Counted from the first letter of the stretch, positions 36,458 through 45,450 are shown. The stretch is DNA of 64,000 bases from Ferranicluibacter quercicola (GCF_021168455.1 NZ_JAJOZR010000006.1:124001-188000); one strand, 5' to 3'. Numbers and translations are program-made. Notes: generated by a model not told the origin, from the letters alone.

Positions 36458-37879
36458 ATGACCGACAGAGCTTCAACCGGAACGGGACAGAGAATGGCAA
36501 CGCACACGCAGATCATCGCCGGCGATACGCTCCTGACCATGGATGCCGCAAACAGCGTGATCGCCGGCGGCGCCGTGCTGGTCGGCGACGGCCGCATTCT
36601 GGAGGTCGGGCCGCTCGACGAGTTGACAGCTGTCAACCCGCAGGTGCCGGTCAAGCGGATGACGAACTGCCTGCTGATGCCGGGCCTCGTCAATGCGCAT
36701 GCCCATTCCGGGTTCCTGCGCGGCACGGCCGAGCATCTGCCGGTCTGGGACTGGCTGACCCTGCACGTCAACCCCATGCACCGCGTGCTGCGCCCGGAGG
36801 AAGCCGAGGCCGCCTCCTTCCTGTGTTACGCGGAATCCGTGCTCGGCGGCACGACGACGGTGGTCGACATGTGGCGCTTCATGGAGGGCAGTGCGCGCGC
36901 GGCGGAGGTGGTCGGCAACCGCCTGGTGGCCGTGCCCTATGTCGGCGAGCACCCCGATTACGACTATTTTGACACGCTCGACATGAACGAGGCCCTGCTG
37001 CAGACATGGCACCGCAAGGCCGGCGGCCGCATCCATGTCTGGGTCGGTCTGGAGCATCTGTTCTATGCCGACGAGGCCGGCCAACGGCGCGCCATCGACC
37101 TTGCCAGACGCTACGATACCGGCTTCCACACCCATTGCAGCGAGGCGCAGATCGAGCTGGCCGAATTCGACCGGCGGTACGGCAAGCGCCCGATGTTCGC
37201 GCTCCGCGACCTCGGCTTCTTCGAGGCGCCGCGCACCATGATCGCCCATGGCGTCTGGCTCGATGCGTCAGAAATCGACCTGATCGCGAACCATGCCGTC
37301 TCCGTCGCCCACAATCCGGTGAGCAACATGAAGCTGGCCAGCGGCATCGCGCGGGTGGCCGATATGCTCGCCGCCGGCGTGCCGGTCGGCATCGGCACGG
37401 ACGGCGAGAAGGAGAACAACAATTTCGACATGTTCGAGGAGATGAAGGTGACCTCCCTTCTCGGCAAGCTGAAGGACCTCGACGCCGCTGCCATGGACAG
37501 CTGGGACGTGCTGCGCCTGGCGACGATCACCGGCGCGCGGGCGATCGGCCTCGATCACGAGATCGGATCGCTGGAAGCCGGCAAGCGGGCCGACCTGATC
37601 GCGGTGCGCACCGACACGCCGCGCATGACGCCGGTGTTCTCCGCGGGTCCCTATTTCAACCTGCAGCACAATCTGGTCCATGCCGTGCGCGGCGGCGACG
37701 TGCGGATGACCATGGTGGACGGGCAGATCCTGGCCGAGGACGGGGTGTTGAAGACCGCCGACCTCGACCGCATCCTCGCCGACATCCACCGCCTCGCCTC
37801 GCCCCATTTCGCCCGCCGGGCGGCCTGGCTCGCGGACAACCGAGACGGCACGGCGCAGTGGACGAAGGCGGGGCACTGA
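36458..37879 (+). CDS. TRZ/ATZ-type amidohydrolase (purine or methylthioadenosine deaminase-like)
   Basis: A metal-dependent deaminase of about 473 residues. Zinc ligands are visible in LMPGLVNAHAHSGFLRG, THCSEAQIE, MIAHGVWLD and the GTDGEKENNN segment. The family covers S-adenosylhomocysteine/5'-methylthioadenosine deaminase, 8-oxoguanine and triazine deaminases. In this operon a modified-purine deaminase is the best guess. Start ambiguous: GTG 36449 (overlapping the GMC stop), ATG 36458 or ATG 36494; the family usually begins near the last. A perfect parS palindrome lies in its coding sequence (36622-36637). Confidence 0.88.
   Translation: MTDRASTGTGQRMATHTQIIAGDTLLTMDAANSVIAGGAVLVGDGRILEVGPLDELTAVNPQVPVKRMTNCLLMPGLVNAHAHSGFLRGTAEHLPVWDWLTLHVNPMHRVLRPEEAEAASFLCYAESVLGGTTTVVDMWRFMEGSARAAEVVGNRLVAVPYVGEHPDYDYFDTLDMNEALLQTWHRKAGGRIHVWVGLEHLFYADEAGQRRAIDLARRYDTGFHTHCSEAQIELAEFDRRYGKRPMFALRDLGFFEAPRTMIAHGVWLDASEIDLIANHAVSVAHNPVSNMKLASGIARVADMLAAGVPVGIGTDGEKENNNFDMFEEMKVTSLLGKLKDLDAAAMDSWDVLRLATITGARAIGLDHEIGSLEAGKRADLIAVRTDTPRMTPVFSAGPYFNLQHNLVHAVRGGDVRMTMVDGQILAEDGVLKTADLDRILADIHRLASPHFARRAAWLADNRDGTAQWTKAGH
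36622..36637. other. parS-like palindrome 3, inside a coding gene
   Basis: A third exact copy of GTTGACAGCTGTCAAC, about 27.5 kb from the repA-proximal pair. It encodes LTAVN in the amidohydrolase. The flanks differ from sites 1 and 2, so the repeat is the 16-base core only. Confidence 0.8.
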
Positions 37880-37916
37880 GCCCTCCGAAGGCCGGCAACG
37901 ACAAGGGAGCGAGACC

Positions 37917-38771
37917 GTGACGAAGACCACCGACAGGGCAGCGCTCGACGAATGGTATGCGGTCGAAACCGCGGCGGACATCGGCCCTGGGCCCGTCTCC
38001 ACCCGCCTGCTCGGGCAGGACATCCTCGTGTCGCGCGGGCCGGCGGGCATCATCGTGCGCGAGGCGCCTGCCGGCCCGCCGCTGCCGGTGCGGGAGAAAT
38101 ACGGTTGCGTGTGGACGACGCTCGGCACCCCGCGCCGGGACATTTTCGACATTGCGCAGGCGCTGGAGATCGATCGCCGGTTCGTGCCCTGCGGCTGGGT
38201 GACGATGCGCGCCTCCGGCCTGCGGGTGGTGGAGAATTTTCTCGACATGGCGCATTTCCCCTTCGTCCATGCCGACATTCTGGGGTCCGAGCCGCACACG
38301 GAGGTGCCGGGCTATCTCAGCGAGATCCGCCGCGACGTGGACGAGGTCTGGGCGACCAACTGCACCTTCTTCCAGCCGCGCATCGCCGCCACCGAAAGCG
38401 ACGGCGCCTTCGTGCAGCTGACCTACCGGGTGCCGATGCCCTTCGTGGTCATGCTCTACCGCGTCTGTCCGACGGCGCCCGACCGGCTCGACGCCATCGC
38501 GCTGTTCATCCAGCCGATCGAGGAAGATCTCTGCCGGGCCCAGCCGGTCATGTATCTGGTGGACACCGCCTCCACCCGGACCTCGCTCCTGCATTTCGAA
38601 CAGGTGATCTTCCTGCAGGATCGCATCATCGTGGAGAACCAGCGCCCGCTGCTCCTGCCGATGGAGCCCCGGCGAGAAATTCCGACCCGCGCCGATTCCT
38701 CCTCCATCGCCTATCGCCGCTGGCTGAAGGAAAAGGGCCTGCGCTTCGGCACCATTGCAGGGGCGGGCTGA
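37917..38771 (+). CDS. Rieske-less non-heme iron oxygenase catalytic subunit 2
   Basis: A 284-residue paralogue of the protein at 23013-23870, with the same excised Rieske cluster: VSTRLLGQDILVSR is followed directly by PLPVREKYGCVWTTLGTPR. The iron motif is intact (D110-x2-H113-x4-H118 in ENFLDMAHFPFVH), as are the shared RRDVDEVWATNC.FFQP and IFLQDRII.ENQRPLLLPMEPR blocks. The two differ mainly between residues 130 and 240, where substrate contacts would lie, so they may attack different N-alkyl positions or substrates. GTG 37917 follows AAGGGAG. The next gene begins 2 bases after the stop. Confidence 0.9.
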   Translation: MTKTTDRAALDEWYAVETAADIGPGPVSTRLLGQDILVSRGPAGIIVREAPAGPPLPVREKYGCVWTTLGTPRRDIFDIAQALEIDRRFVPCGWVTMRASGLRVVENFLDMAHFPFVHADILGSEPHTEVPGYLSEIRRDVDEVWATNCTFFQPRIAATESDGAFVQLTYRVPMPFVVMLYRVCPTAPDRLDAIALFIQPIEEDLCRAQPVMYLVDTASTRTSLLHFEQVIFLQDRIIVENQRPLLLPMEPRREIPTRADSSSIAYRRWLKEKGLRFGTIAGAG

Positions 38772-38773
38772 CG

Positions 38774-41700
38774 ATGGCCGCCCTGTCGTTCGACGTCCTG
38801 CACCCGGCCAGCGTCCGGGAGGCGCGCGATCTGCTGCAGGGCGACGCGCGTCTCGTCGCCGGCGGCACGGCGCTGCAGCTGGACTGGGCGCGCGGCCTGC
38901 CCAGGCCTTCACGGCTGATCGATCTCGGCCGCATTCCCGGCCTCAAGGGCATCACGGACGACGCGGCGGGCCTGCGGATCGGGGCGCTGACGCCGCTTGC
39001 CCGTCTCGTCGCCAGCGCGCGCGTGGCGCAACACCTGCCGCTGCTGCAGGCCGCCGCCCGCAGCGTGGCCGGGCCTGCGGTGCGCAACCTCGCCACGCTC
39101 GGCGGCAATATCGCCGGCCGCACCGGCTGCCTTCTGCCGGCGCTGCTGGCGCTGGACGCGGTGCTGGAGATGACGGGCCGGGACGGGCGCTGTCTCGAAG
39201 CCCTGTCCGACTGGCTCGCCCGCCCGGCCGACCCGATGGAGGTGCTGGAGGCGGTGCATCTGCCGGTTCCGGTGCCGGTACCGGATCCGCAGAGCCGCTG
39301 GACGCAGCGCAAGATCGGCCTGCGCGCCGCCTTCACCCCCAGCGTCATCGGCATTGCCGGCCGTCTTGAATGCCGGGACGGCACCATCGTTTTGGCGCGC
39401 CTTGCGGTCGGCGGCGGTCTCGTCGTGCCGTGCAGGCTGTCTGCGATCGAGCGGCAGCTCGTGGGGCAGGATGTCGCCGGGGTGGACTGGCCGGCGCTGC
39501 GCACGGCGCTGATCGCCGCCATCGACGCGCCGGACGATGCGTTCCGGTCGGCGCGCTACCGGCGCATGGTCGCGGCCAATGCGCTGGTGCGGGGCCTGCA
39601 GGAGGCCGGAGGGTCCCGCCCGGCCGCGCCGCCGCCCGGGCGATCGTCGCCGGCGGAGACGCCGGCCACGCCCCCGGAGATCCGCCTGTCGCGCACCGAG
39701 CAGGCGTCCCGCTGGCACGTCCGGCCCGATATGGCACCCAAGGTTTCCGGAACCCTGTCCTACCTCACCGACCGGCGGGAGGCCGGCATGCTGGTCGGAC
39801 GGATTCTGAGGGCCGGTCGCCCGCATGCGCGCATCCTGTCGATCGATACACGCGCCGCCGCGGCGCTACCGGGCGTCGCGGCGGTCGTCACGCATCGCGA
39901 CATCGGCGGCGAGAACGCGTTCGGCATCGTGGTGCAGGATCAGCCGGCCTTCTGCTTCGACAGGGTGCGCCATGCCGGCGATCCCGTGGCCGCCGTCGCG
40001 GCCGTGGATGCGGCGACGGCCGAGGCGGCGCTGGCCCTGATCCGGGTGGACTATGAAGACTTGCCCATCGTGACGGACCCGGAACAGGCCCTGTCGGACA
40101 CAGCCCCGGCGATCCATGCGGGCGGCAACCTGCAGCGGATCCTGCATTTCTCGCGCGGGGATGTCGCGGCAGGCTTTGCAGGGGCGGCGCATGCCGTCGA
40201 GCGGCGCTACGAGACCGCGCGCCAGATGCACGGCTTCCTGGAAACGGAAGGCGGCTTTGCGCGCGTCGAGCCGGACGGAACGCTCGCCGTCTTCGTGGGC
40301 GGCCAGCACGGCGCGCGCGACCGGCTGCAGCTGGCACGCATTCTCGGGCGCGGGGAAGACACGATCCGCGTCGTCACCAGCCCGACCGGCGGCGCCTTCG
40401 GCGGCAAGGACGAGCTGACGGTGCAGCCGGCGCTGGCCTTGCTGGCGATCACGTCCGGCCGGCCGGTGCGCCTGCAGCTGTCGCGGGCCGAGTCGGTCGT
40501 CGCCGGCATCAAGCGCCATCCGATGGTCATCCGCATGCGCACCGCCTGCGACGCCGCCGGGCGCCTGATCGCGCAGGAGGTGGACCTGATCGCCGATGCC
40601 GGCGCCTATGCCTCGCTCGGCCCCGGCGTGCTGGAAACCGCGCTCGAGCATGTGGCCGGCCCCTATGTGATCCCCCATGTTTCGACGCGCGGGCGGCTGG
40701 CCTATACCAATAACGGCGTCTGCGGCGCCTTTCGCGGCTTCGGCGCCAACCAGATGACCTATGCGATCGAATGCCAGATGGATGTGCTGGCGGACCTCTG
40801 CGGCCTGACGCCGGTAGCGATCCGCCGGCGCAACCTGCGGGCGCCAGCGTCGCCCGGCTTTCTCGGACAGACGGTCGCCCCGTCGGAGCGGCTTTCGGAC
40901 ATGCTGGAGGCCGCAGCCGCCAGCCCGCTCTGGGACGGGCTTGGGCGCGGGGACGACGGCGGCGGCGACGATGGCGAGGAGATGATCGGCACGGGCATGG
41001 CGCTGAACTATCAGGGCAACGGGCTCGGCTCGCTGGTGCCCGATCCGGCCGGCGGGCGCCTGCGCCTGCGCGCCGACGGGCGGATCGAGGCGGCCTACGG
41101 GCTGGACGAGATGGGGCAGGGGCTGCTCGCCTCCATCCAGGCGGCGGTGTCGGACGAACTCGGCTGCGGCCGCGGCGACATCCTGCCTGTCACCGGCGAC
41201 ACGGCGCTCGCCCCGGATTCCGGCTCGACCAGCGCCTCGCGCGGTGGCCATGTCGTCTGGCGCGCGGCGCGGCTGGCGGGACCGGACTTTTCCGCCCGGC
41301 TGAGGCAAGCCGCCGCAGGCCTGCTCGGCCGGCCTGCCGACGGGCTGAAACTCGCCCCCGGCGGCGTCGCCGACCGGCGCAGCAACAGCGGCCGACTGCT
41401 CCTGCGCTTTCGCGACCTCGCCGAGGCGCTCGCCCCCGACGCCCGGCCCTGCGTCACGGTCGCCTTCGACTTTCCCAAGACGGACCACACGGCCGGCAAT
41501 GCCCGCTACATCTTCGCCTTCGGCGCCTGCATCGTGCGCGTGGCGGTGAGCCGGGTCACGGGCATGGTCCGCGTCCTCGACATCCACCAGCACACGGCCG
41601 CAGGCCCCGTTCTCGACGTCGCCGCCTATCTCGGGCAGATGGAGGGCGGGGCGATCCAGGGCCTGGGCTTCACCCTGACCGAGAACGCGCGGATGGCGGA

Positions 41701-41956
41701 CGGCGCCTATCTGACCGCCAATCTCGACACCTACATGCTGCCCGGCATCCGCGATACGGCGCGCCGCCTGTCGGTCTTCGCGCTGGAAGGGCTGGACGAC
41801 GGCGACGGCCTCGGCCCGCGCGGCGCCGGCGAACTCGGGATCGGCGCCATCACCCCGGCGATCGCCAACGCCGTCGGCCGGGCCATCGGCCACACGCCGC
41901 TGAGCCTGCCCTTCTGCCCGGAAACACTGCTGGATGCGATCGGAGCACGCCCATGA
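38774..41956 (+). CDS. Molybdenum hydroxylase with fused FAD and Mo-cofactor domains (xanthine-dehydrogenase-like)
   Basis: A 1060-residue fusion. The N-terminal about 280 residues are the FAD domain of xanthine-dehydrogenase medium subunits (LVAGGTALQLDWARG, NLATLGGNIAGRTGCLLPALLALDA). A Pro/Ala-rich linker at about 285-310 leads to the molybdopterin large subunit (MAPKVSGTLSYLTD, GGAFGGKDELTVQPALALLA, GAFRGFGANQMTYAIE, and the C-terminal GPRGAGELGIGA with the expected catalytic Glu). These domains are more often separate or joined through the Fe-S domain. The Fe-S subunit is encoded next with an ATGA overlap. It probably hydroxylates hypoxanthine, xanthine or a methylxanthine. The XdhC maturation factor is not in the window. 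Confidence 0.92.
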   Translation: MAALSFDVLHPASVREARDLLQGDARLVAGGTALQLDWARGLPRPSRLIDLGRIPGLKGITDDAAGLRIGALTPLARLVASARVAQHLPLLQAAARSVAGPAVRNLATLGGNIAGRTGCLLPALLALDAVLEMTGRDGRCLEALSDWLARPADPMEVLEAVHLPVPVPVPDPQSRWTQRKIGLRAAFTPSVIGIAGRLECRDGTIVLARLAVGGGLVVPCRLSAIERQLVGQDVAGVDWPALRTALIAAIDAPDDAFRSARYRRMVAANALVRGLQEAGGSRPAAPPPGRSSPAETPATPPEIRLSRTEQASRWHVRPDMAPKVSGTLSYLTDRREAGMLVGRILRAGRPHARILSIDTRAAAALPGVAAVVTHRDIGGENAFGIVVQDQPAFCFDRVRHAGDPVAAVAAVDAATAEAALALIRVDYEDLPIVTDPEQALSDTAPAIHAGGNLQRILHFSRGDVAAGFAGAAHAVERRYETARQMHGFLETEGGFARVEPDGTLAVFVGGQHGARDRLQLARILGRGEDTIRVVTSPTGGAFGGKDELTVQPALALLAITSGRPVRLQLSRAESVVAGIKRHPMVIRMRTACDAAGRLIAQEVDLIADAGAYASLGPGVLETALEHVAGPYVIPHVSTRGRLAYTNNGVCGAFRGFGANQMTYAIECQMDVLADLCGLTPVAIRRRNLRAPASPGFLGQTVAPSERLSDMLEAAAASPLWDGLGRGDDGGGDDGEEMIGTGMALNYQGNGLGSLVPDPAGGRLRLRADGRIEAAYGLDEMGQGLLASIQAAVSDELGCGRGDILPVTGDTALAPDSGSTSASRGGHVVWRAARLAGPDFSARLRQAAAGLLGRPADGLKLAPGGVADRRSNSGRLLLRFRDLAEALAPDARPCVTVAFDFPKTDHTAGNARYIFAFGACIVRVAVSRVTGMVRVLDIHQHTAAGPVLDVAAYLGQMEGGAIQGLGFTLTENARMADGAYLTANLDTYMLPGIRDTARRLSVFALEGLDDGDGLGPRGAGELGIGAITPAIANAVGRAIGHTPLSLPFCPETLLDAIGARP

Positions 41957-42450
41957 GCGCCGTCGCCTTCCGCCTCGATGGCGAAGCGCTGTCGGTCGCC
42001 GTGCCGGCCGAGACGCGGCTGTCGGAGATCCTGCGCGAGCAGTGTCTGCGCACGGCCAGCAAGGTCGCCTGCGGCATCGGGCGTTGCGGCGCCTGCACGG
42101 TGATGATGAACGGCGAGGCCGTCAATGCCTGCCTCGTCATGGCCTGGCAGATCGAGGGCGCCGAGATCGTCTCGCCGGAAGGGCTCGACGCCTTCGAGAC
42201 GGGCCGCATCGTCAAGGCGGCGCTGATCGCGGAAAACGCCTTCCAGTGCGGCTATTGCGCCCCCGGCATCGTGATGGCGCTGACCGCGCTGTTTCTCGCC
42301 GACCGGCGGGCCGGGGAGGCGGAGATTCTGTCAGCGCTGGAGGGCAATCTCTGTCGCTGCACCGGCTATCATTCCATCCTGCGCGGCGCGCTTTCCGCCG
42401 CCAACCGCCTGCGTGCCGGCGCGGCCGGCGAGACCGGAGCCCCCCCATGA
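41953..42450 (+). CDS. Molybdenum hydroxylase 2Fe-2S subunit
   Basis: A 165-residue electron-transfer subunit with both iron-sulfur clusters of the family: plant-type C40-x4-C45-x2-C48-x11-C60 and the second site C99-x2-C102...C134-x-C136 (CGYCAPGIVM, CRCTGYHSI). It partners the FAD-Mo fusion upstream, overlapping it by 4 bases, and overlaps the aldehyde dehydrogenase start by 4 bases. Confidence 0.95.
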   Translation: MSAVAFRLDGEALSVAVPAETRLSEILREQCLRTASKVACGIGRCGACTVMMNGEAVNACLVMAWQIEGAEIVSPEGLDAFETGRIVKAALIAENAFQCGYCAPGIVMALTALFLADRRAGEAEILSALEGNLCRCTGYHSILRGALSAANRLRAGAAGETGAPP

Positions 42451-43961
42451 CCCTCATCCTTCGCCCCTTCAAGCCCGAGACCGCAGGCGCACAGGCCTTT
42501 CTGGCGGTGCCGCGCAAGCGCCTGCTGATCGGCGGCGCCTGGGTGGAGGCGGCCGGCGGCGCGACGTTCTCGACCCACGATCCGGCGACCGGCGCGCCTC
42601 TGGCGGAGCTTGGCGACGCGAAGGCCGCGGACGTGGATGCAGCCGTCGCGGCCGCGCGCGTCGCCTTTGAAAGCGACGTCTGGCGCGGCATGACGCCGTC
42701 GGCCCGCGCAAGACTGCTCTGGCGGATCGCCGACCGGATCGAGGCGCAGGCGGATGCGCTGGCGGAGCTCGAGACGCTCGACCAGGGCAAATCGCTGAAG
42801 ACCGGGCGCTTCGGCGAGATCCCGGCCGCGGCCGAACAGTTCCGCTATTTCGCGGGCTTCGCCACCAAGATCCTCGGCACCACCATTCCCACCTCGATCG
42901 CCTATCAGCCGCCGGGCAAGACGATCTTCGCCTATACGACGCGCGAGCCGATCGGCGTGGTGGCGGCGATCACGCCGTGGAATTCGCCGCTGCTGATGGC
43001 TGCGATGAAGCTGGCGCCGGCCCTTGCCGCCGGCTGCACCGTGGTGCTGAAGCCGGCCGAGGAAACCTCGCTCACCGCCCTTCGCCTCGGCGAACTGATG
43101 ATCGAGGCGGGATTGCCGGCCGGCGTCGTCAACATCGTCACCGGCTCCGGGGAGGTCGCGGGTGCCGCACTCGCCGCCCATCCGGACGTCGACAAGGTGG
43201 CCTTCACCGGATCGACCGAAGTCGGCAAGCTGATCGTGGGCGCCGCGCGCGGCAATCTGAAGAAGCTGACGCTCGAACTCGGCGGCAAGTCGCCGGCCAT
43301 CGTGCTGGCGGACGCCGACATGGCTCTGGCCGTCCCCGGCATCGCCCGCGGCATCTTTGCCAATGCCGGGCAGGTCTGCGTCGCCGGTTCGCGCGTCTAT
43401 GCCCACCGCTCCGTCTACGACCGGCTGGTCGAGGGGCTGGCGCGCGAGGCGGGCCGGCTGCGCCTCGGCCACGGCCTCGACCCTGAGACCGATCTCGGCC
43501 CGCTGGTGAACCGCAAACAGGCCGACCGGGTGGCGCAGTATGTCCGCACCGGCGTGTCCGAAGGGGCGGAGATCGTCGCGGGCGGGGTGCAGGACGGCGA
43601 GCAGCAGACCTTCTACACCCCGACCGTCGTCACCGGCGCGCGCGCGGACATGGCCTTGATGCGCGAGGAGATCTTCGGCCCCGTCGTGGCCGTCACGCCC
43701 TTCGACGAGGCGAGCGAGGCGCTCGCCTTCGCAAATGATTCGCCCTACGGCCTTGCCGCCAGCGTCTGGACCGCTGAGCTCAGCGCTGCCCACCGCCTGT
43801 CGGCCGCCATCCGCGCCGGCACGGTCTGGATCAACTGCCATTCCTATTTCTCGCCCGAACTGCCCAAGGGCGGCTACAAGCAATCCGGCTGGGGCTACGA
43901 AAACGGCGCGCCGGGACTGGAGAACTATCTGGAGACGAAGACGGTGTGCGCCGTGGTGTGA
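42447..43961 (+). CDS. NAD(P)-dependent aldehyde dehydrogenase
   Basis: A 504-residue member of the ALDH superfamily. It has the PWNSPLLMAAMKLAPALAAGCTVVLKPAEETS block, FTGSTEVGK, catalytic Glu in LELGGKSP, catalytic Cys in NAGQVCVAGSR, and EEIFGPVVAV. It is closest by eye to betaine/phenylacetaldehyde-type dehydrogenases. ATG 42447 overlaps the Fe-S subunit stop. Last gene of the operon. It could remove an aldehyde made by the GMC or TPP enzyme; whether it handles formaldehyde from demethylation is unknown. Confidence 0.93.
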   Translation: MTLILRPFKPETAGAQAFLAVPRKRLLIGGAWVEAAGGATFSTHDPATGAPLAELGDAKAADVDAAVAAARVAFESDVWRGMTPSARARLLWRIADRIEAQADALAELETLDQGKSLKTGRFGEIPAAAEQFRYFAGFATKILGTTIPTSIAYQPPGKTIFAYTTREPIGVVAAITPWNSPLLMAAMKLAPALAAGCTVVLKPAEETSLTALRLGELMIEAGLPAGVVNIVTGSGEVAGAALAAHPDVDKVAFTGSTEVGKLIVGAARGNLKKLTLELGGKSPAIVLADADMALAVPGIARGIFANAGQVCVAGSRVYAHRSVYDRLVEGLAREAGRLRLGHGLDPETDLGPLVNRKQADRVAQYVRTGVSEGAEIVAGGVQDGEQQTFYTPTVVTGARADMALMREEIFGPVVAVTPFDEASEALAFANDSPYGLAASVWTAELSAAHRLSAAIRAGTVWINCHSYFSPELPKGGYKQSGWGYENGAPGLENYLETKTVCAVV

Positions 43962-44006
43962 CGCCACGGTGCCTGCGCGCTCTTCGTTCGATGTCCATGC
44001 CCGATG

Positions 44007-45341
44007 TCAATGACACCGTCGCCGATCCACACGAGCCGGCCTGCGGCCTCCTCCGGGAGGGGCGTCGCGCCGGCGAGGAACGCGGCGCCACGGACGGGCC
44101 CGGCAAGCCGGTTGCGCCCGTGTTTTCGCGCCCGTCCGGCCGACGGACAGGGCCGTCGCCGTCCCCCAGACGAGGAGGCCGGTGGCGCTGTAGCCGGCGC
44201 CCAGCATCGACACCCCGCGCCATCCCCCCTGGGCATAGGCGATCGTGGACGTGATGGCGCCGACCGCACTGCCGATCGCGTAGAACACCATATAGCCCCC
44301 GACGATGCGGCTGCTGGCCTGCGGATGGCGCGCGAGAAGGACGCTCTGGTTCGTCACGTGAACGGCCTGCACGCAGAGATCGAGCAGGACGACGCCCGCG
44401 AGGAACAGGGGCAGGGAGGTCTGAAGCCGTGCGATGAGCGCCCAGGACGCCAGCAACAGCGCGAGCGACAGGCCGGTGGTCCAGGCCCCCAGACCGCGGT
44501 CCGAGAGCCGGCCGGCGCCGGTCGCCGCTGCCGCCCCTGCCATGCCGACGAGGCCGAACAGGCCGATCTGCGTATGGGAATAGGAGAAGGGCGGCGTGCT
44601 GAGCGGCAGCACCAGGGCTGTCCAGAAGGTGCTGAACGTCGCGAAGATCAGGAAGGCCAGAAGGCCGCGAACCAGCACGATCCGGTCGCGCAGGAACAGG
44701 CGCGGCATCGAGCGGAGCGTGGCGGCGTAGCTGTCGGTGCTGTCCGGCGACGACCGGCGGGGGAGGACCCGCATCAACAGGCCCAGCATCGCCGTCGTCA
44801 GAACGGCGGAGGTGAGATAGACCGCGCGCCAGCCGCCGAGATCGGCGAGCGCGCCAGCGATGAAGCGCGCGGCAAGGATGCCGATGACCACGCCGCTCGT
44901 CACCCTGCCGACCGCCTTTCCGCGTTCGGCAGGCGTCGCCAGCGTCGCGGCGAACGCCACCAGCACCTGCACGACGACGGCCAGAAGACCCATCGCCGCG
45001 AGGCTGGCAAACAGGATCGCCTCTGTCCGCGCCGTTGCCAGGGCCACCAGCGCCGCGACCGACAGCATGCCCTGCGCGAGGATCAGGCGGCGGCGGTCGA
45101 TCAGATCGCCGAGCGGCACCAGAAAGATCAGTCCCAGCGCATAGCCGATCTGGGTGAGCGTGACGACGAGACCGATCGCGGACGGCGACATGGCGAAATC
45201 CCGCGCCATCGCATCGAGCAGGGGTTGGGCATAGTAGATGTTGGCGACGCTGAGGCCGGCCGCTGCGGCGAAGATCAGCGTCGTGTTGCGGGACAGGCCT
45301 TGCGTTTCCGTCCGCGTGCCGCCGTCGTCTGCGCGCTGCAT
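44007..45341 (-). CDS. MFS transporter (DHA1-like efflux family)
   Basis: A 444-residue, 12-helix major facilitator. Helix 1 has the SVANIYYAQPLLDAMARDF motif typical of YnfM/arabinose-efflux-like members; motif A in loop 2-3 is GDLIDRRRL. The sequence after about residue 400 is an Arg/Pro-rich tail without membrane segments, longer than usual, perhaps from a frameshifted or read-through end. ATG 45341 has AAAGGGA upstream; a TTG at 45359 is an alternative. It is divergent from the HxlR regulator, which probably represses it. Substrate unknown. Confidence 0.9.
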   Translation of the reverse strand: MQRADDGGTRTETQGLSRNTTLIFAAAAGLSVANIYYAQPLLDAMARDFAMSPSAIGLVVTLTQIGYALGLIFLVPLGDLIDRRRLILAQGMLSVAALVALATARTEAILFASLAAMGLLAVVVQVLVAFAATLATPAERGKAVGRVTSGVVIGILAARFIAGALADLGGWRAVYLTSAVLTTAMLGLLMRVLPRRSSPDSTDSYAATLRSMPRLFLRDRIVLVRGLLAFLIFATFSTFWTALVLPLSTPPFSYSHTQIGLFGLVGMAGAAAATGAGRLSDRGLGAWTTGLSLALLLASWALIARLQTSLPLFLAGVVLLDLCVQAVHVTNQSVLLARHPQASSRIVGGYMVFYAIGSAVGAITSTIAYAQGGWRGVSMLGAGYSATGLLVWGTATALSVGRTGAKTRAQPACRARPWRRVPRRRDAPPGGGRRPARVDRRRCH

Positions 45342-45450
45342 GGAAGTCCCTTTCGTCAACGATGATCCGGTCTCATATCAAGACCACTTGCCGGTCGCCA
45401 AATCCAGTTCTAGTTTAGGACCGGAACGAACGGATGGGAGAGCGACGATC

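Noticed and set aside
37952..38773. Extension of the molybdenum hydroxylase frame upstream of 38774.
   Set aside because: It overlaps the Rieske-less oxygenase and has no domain similarity; the ATG at 38774 begins the FAD domain.
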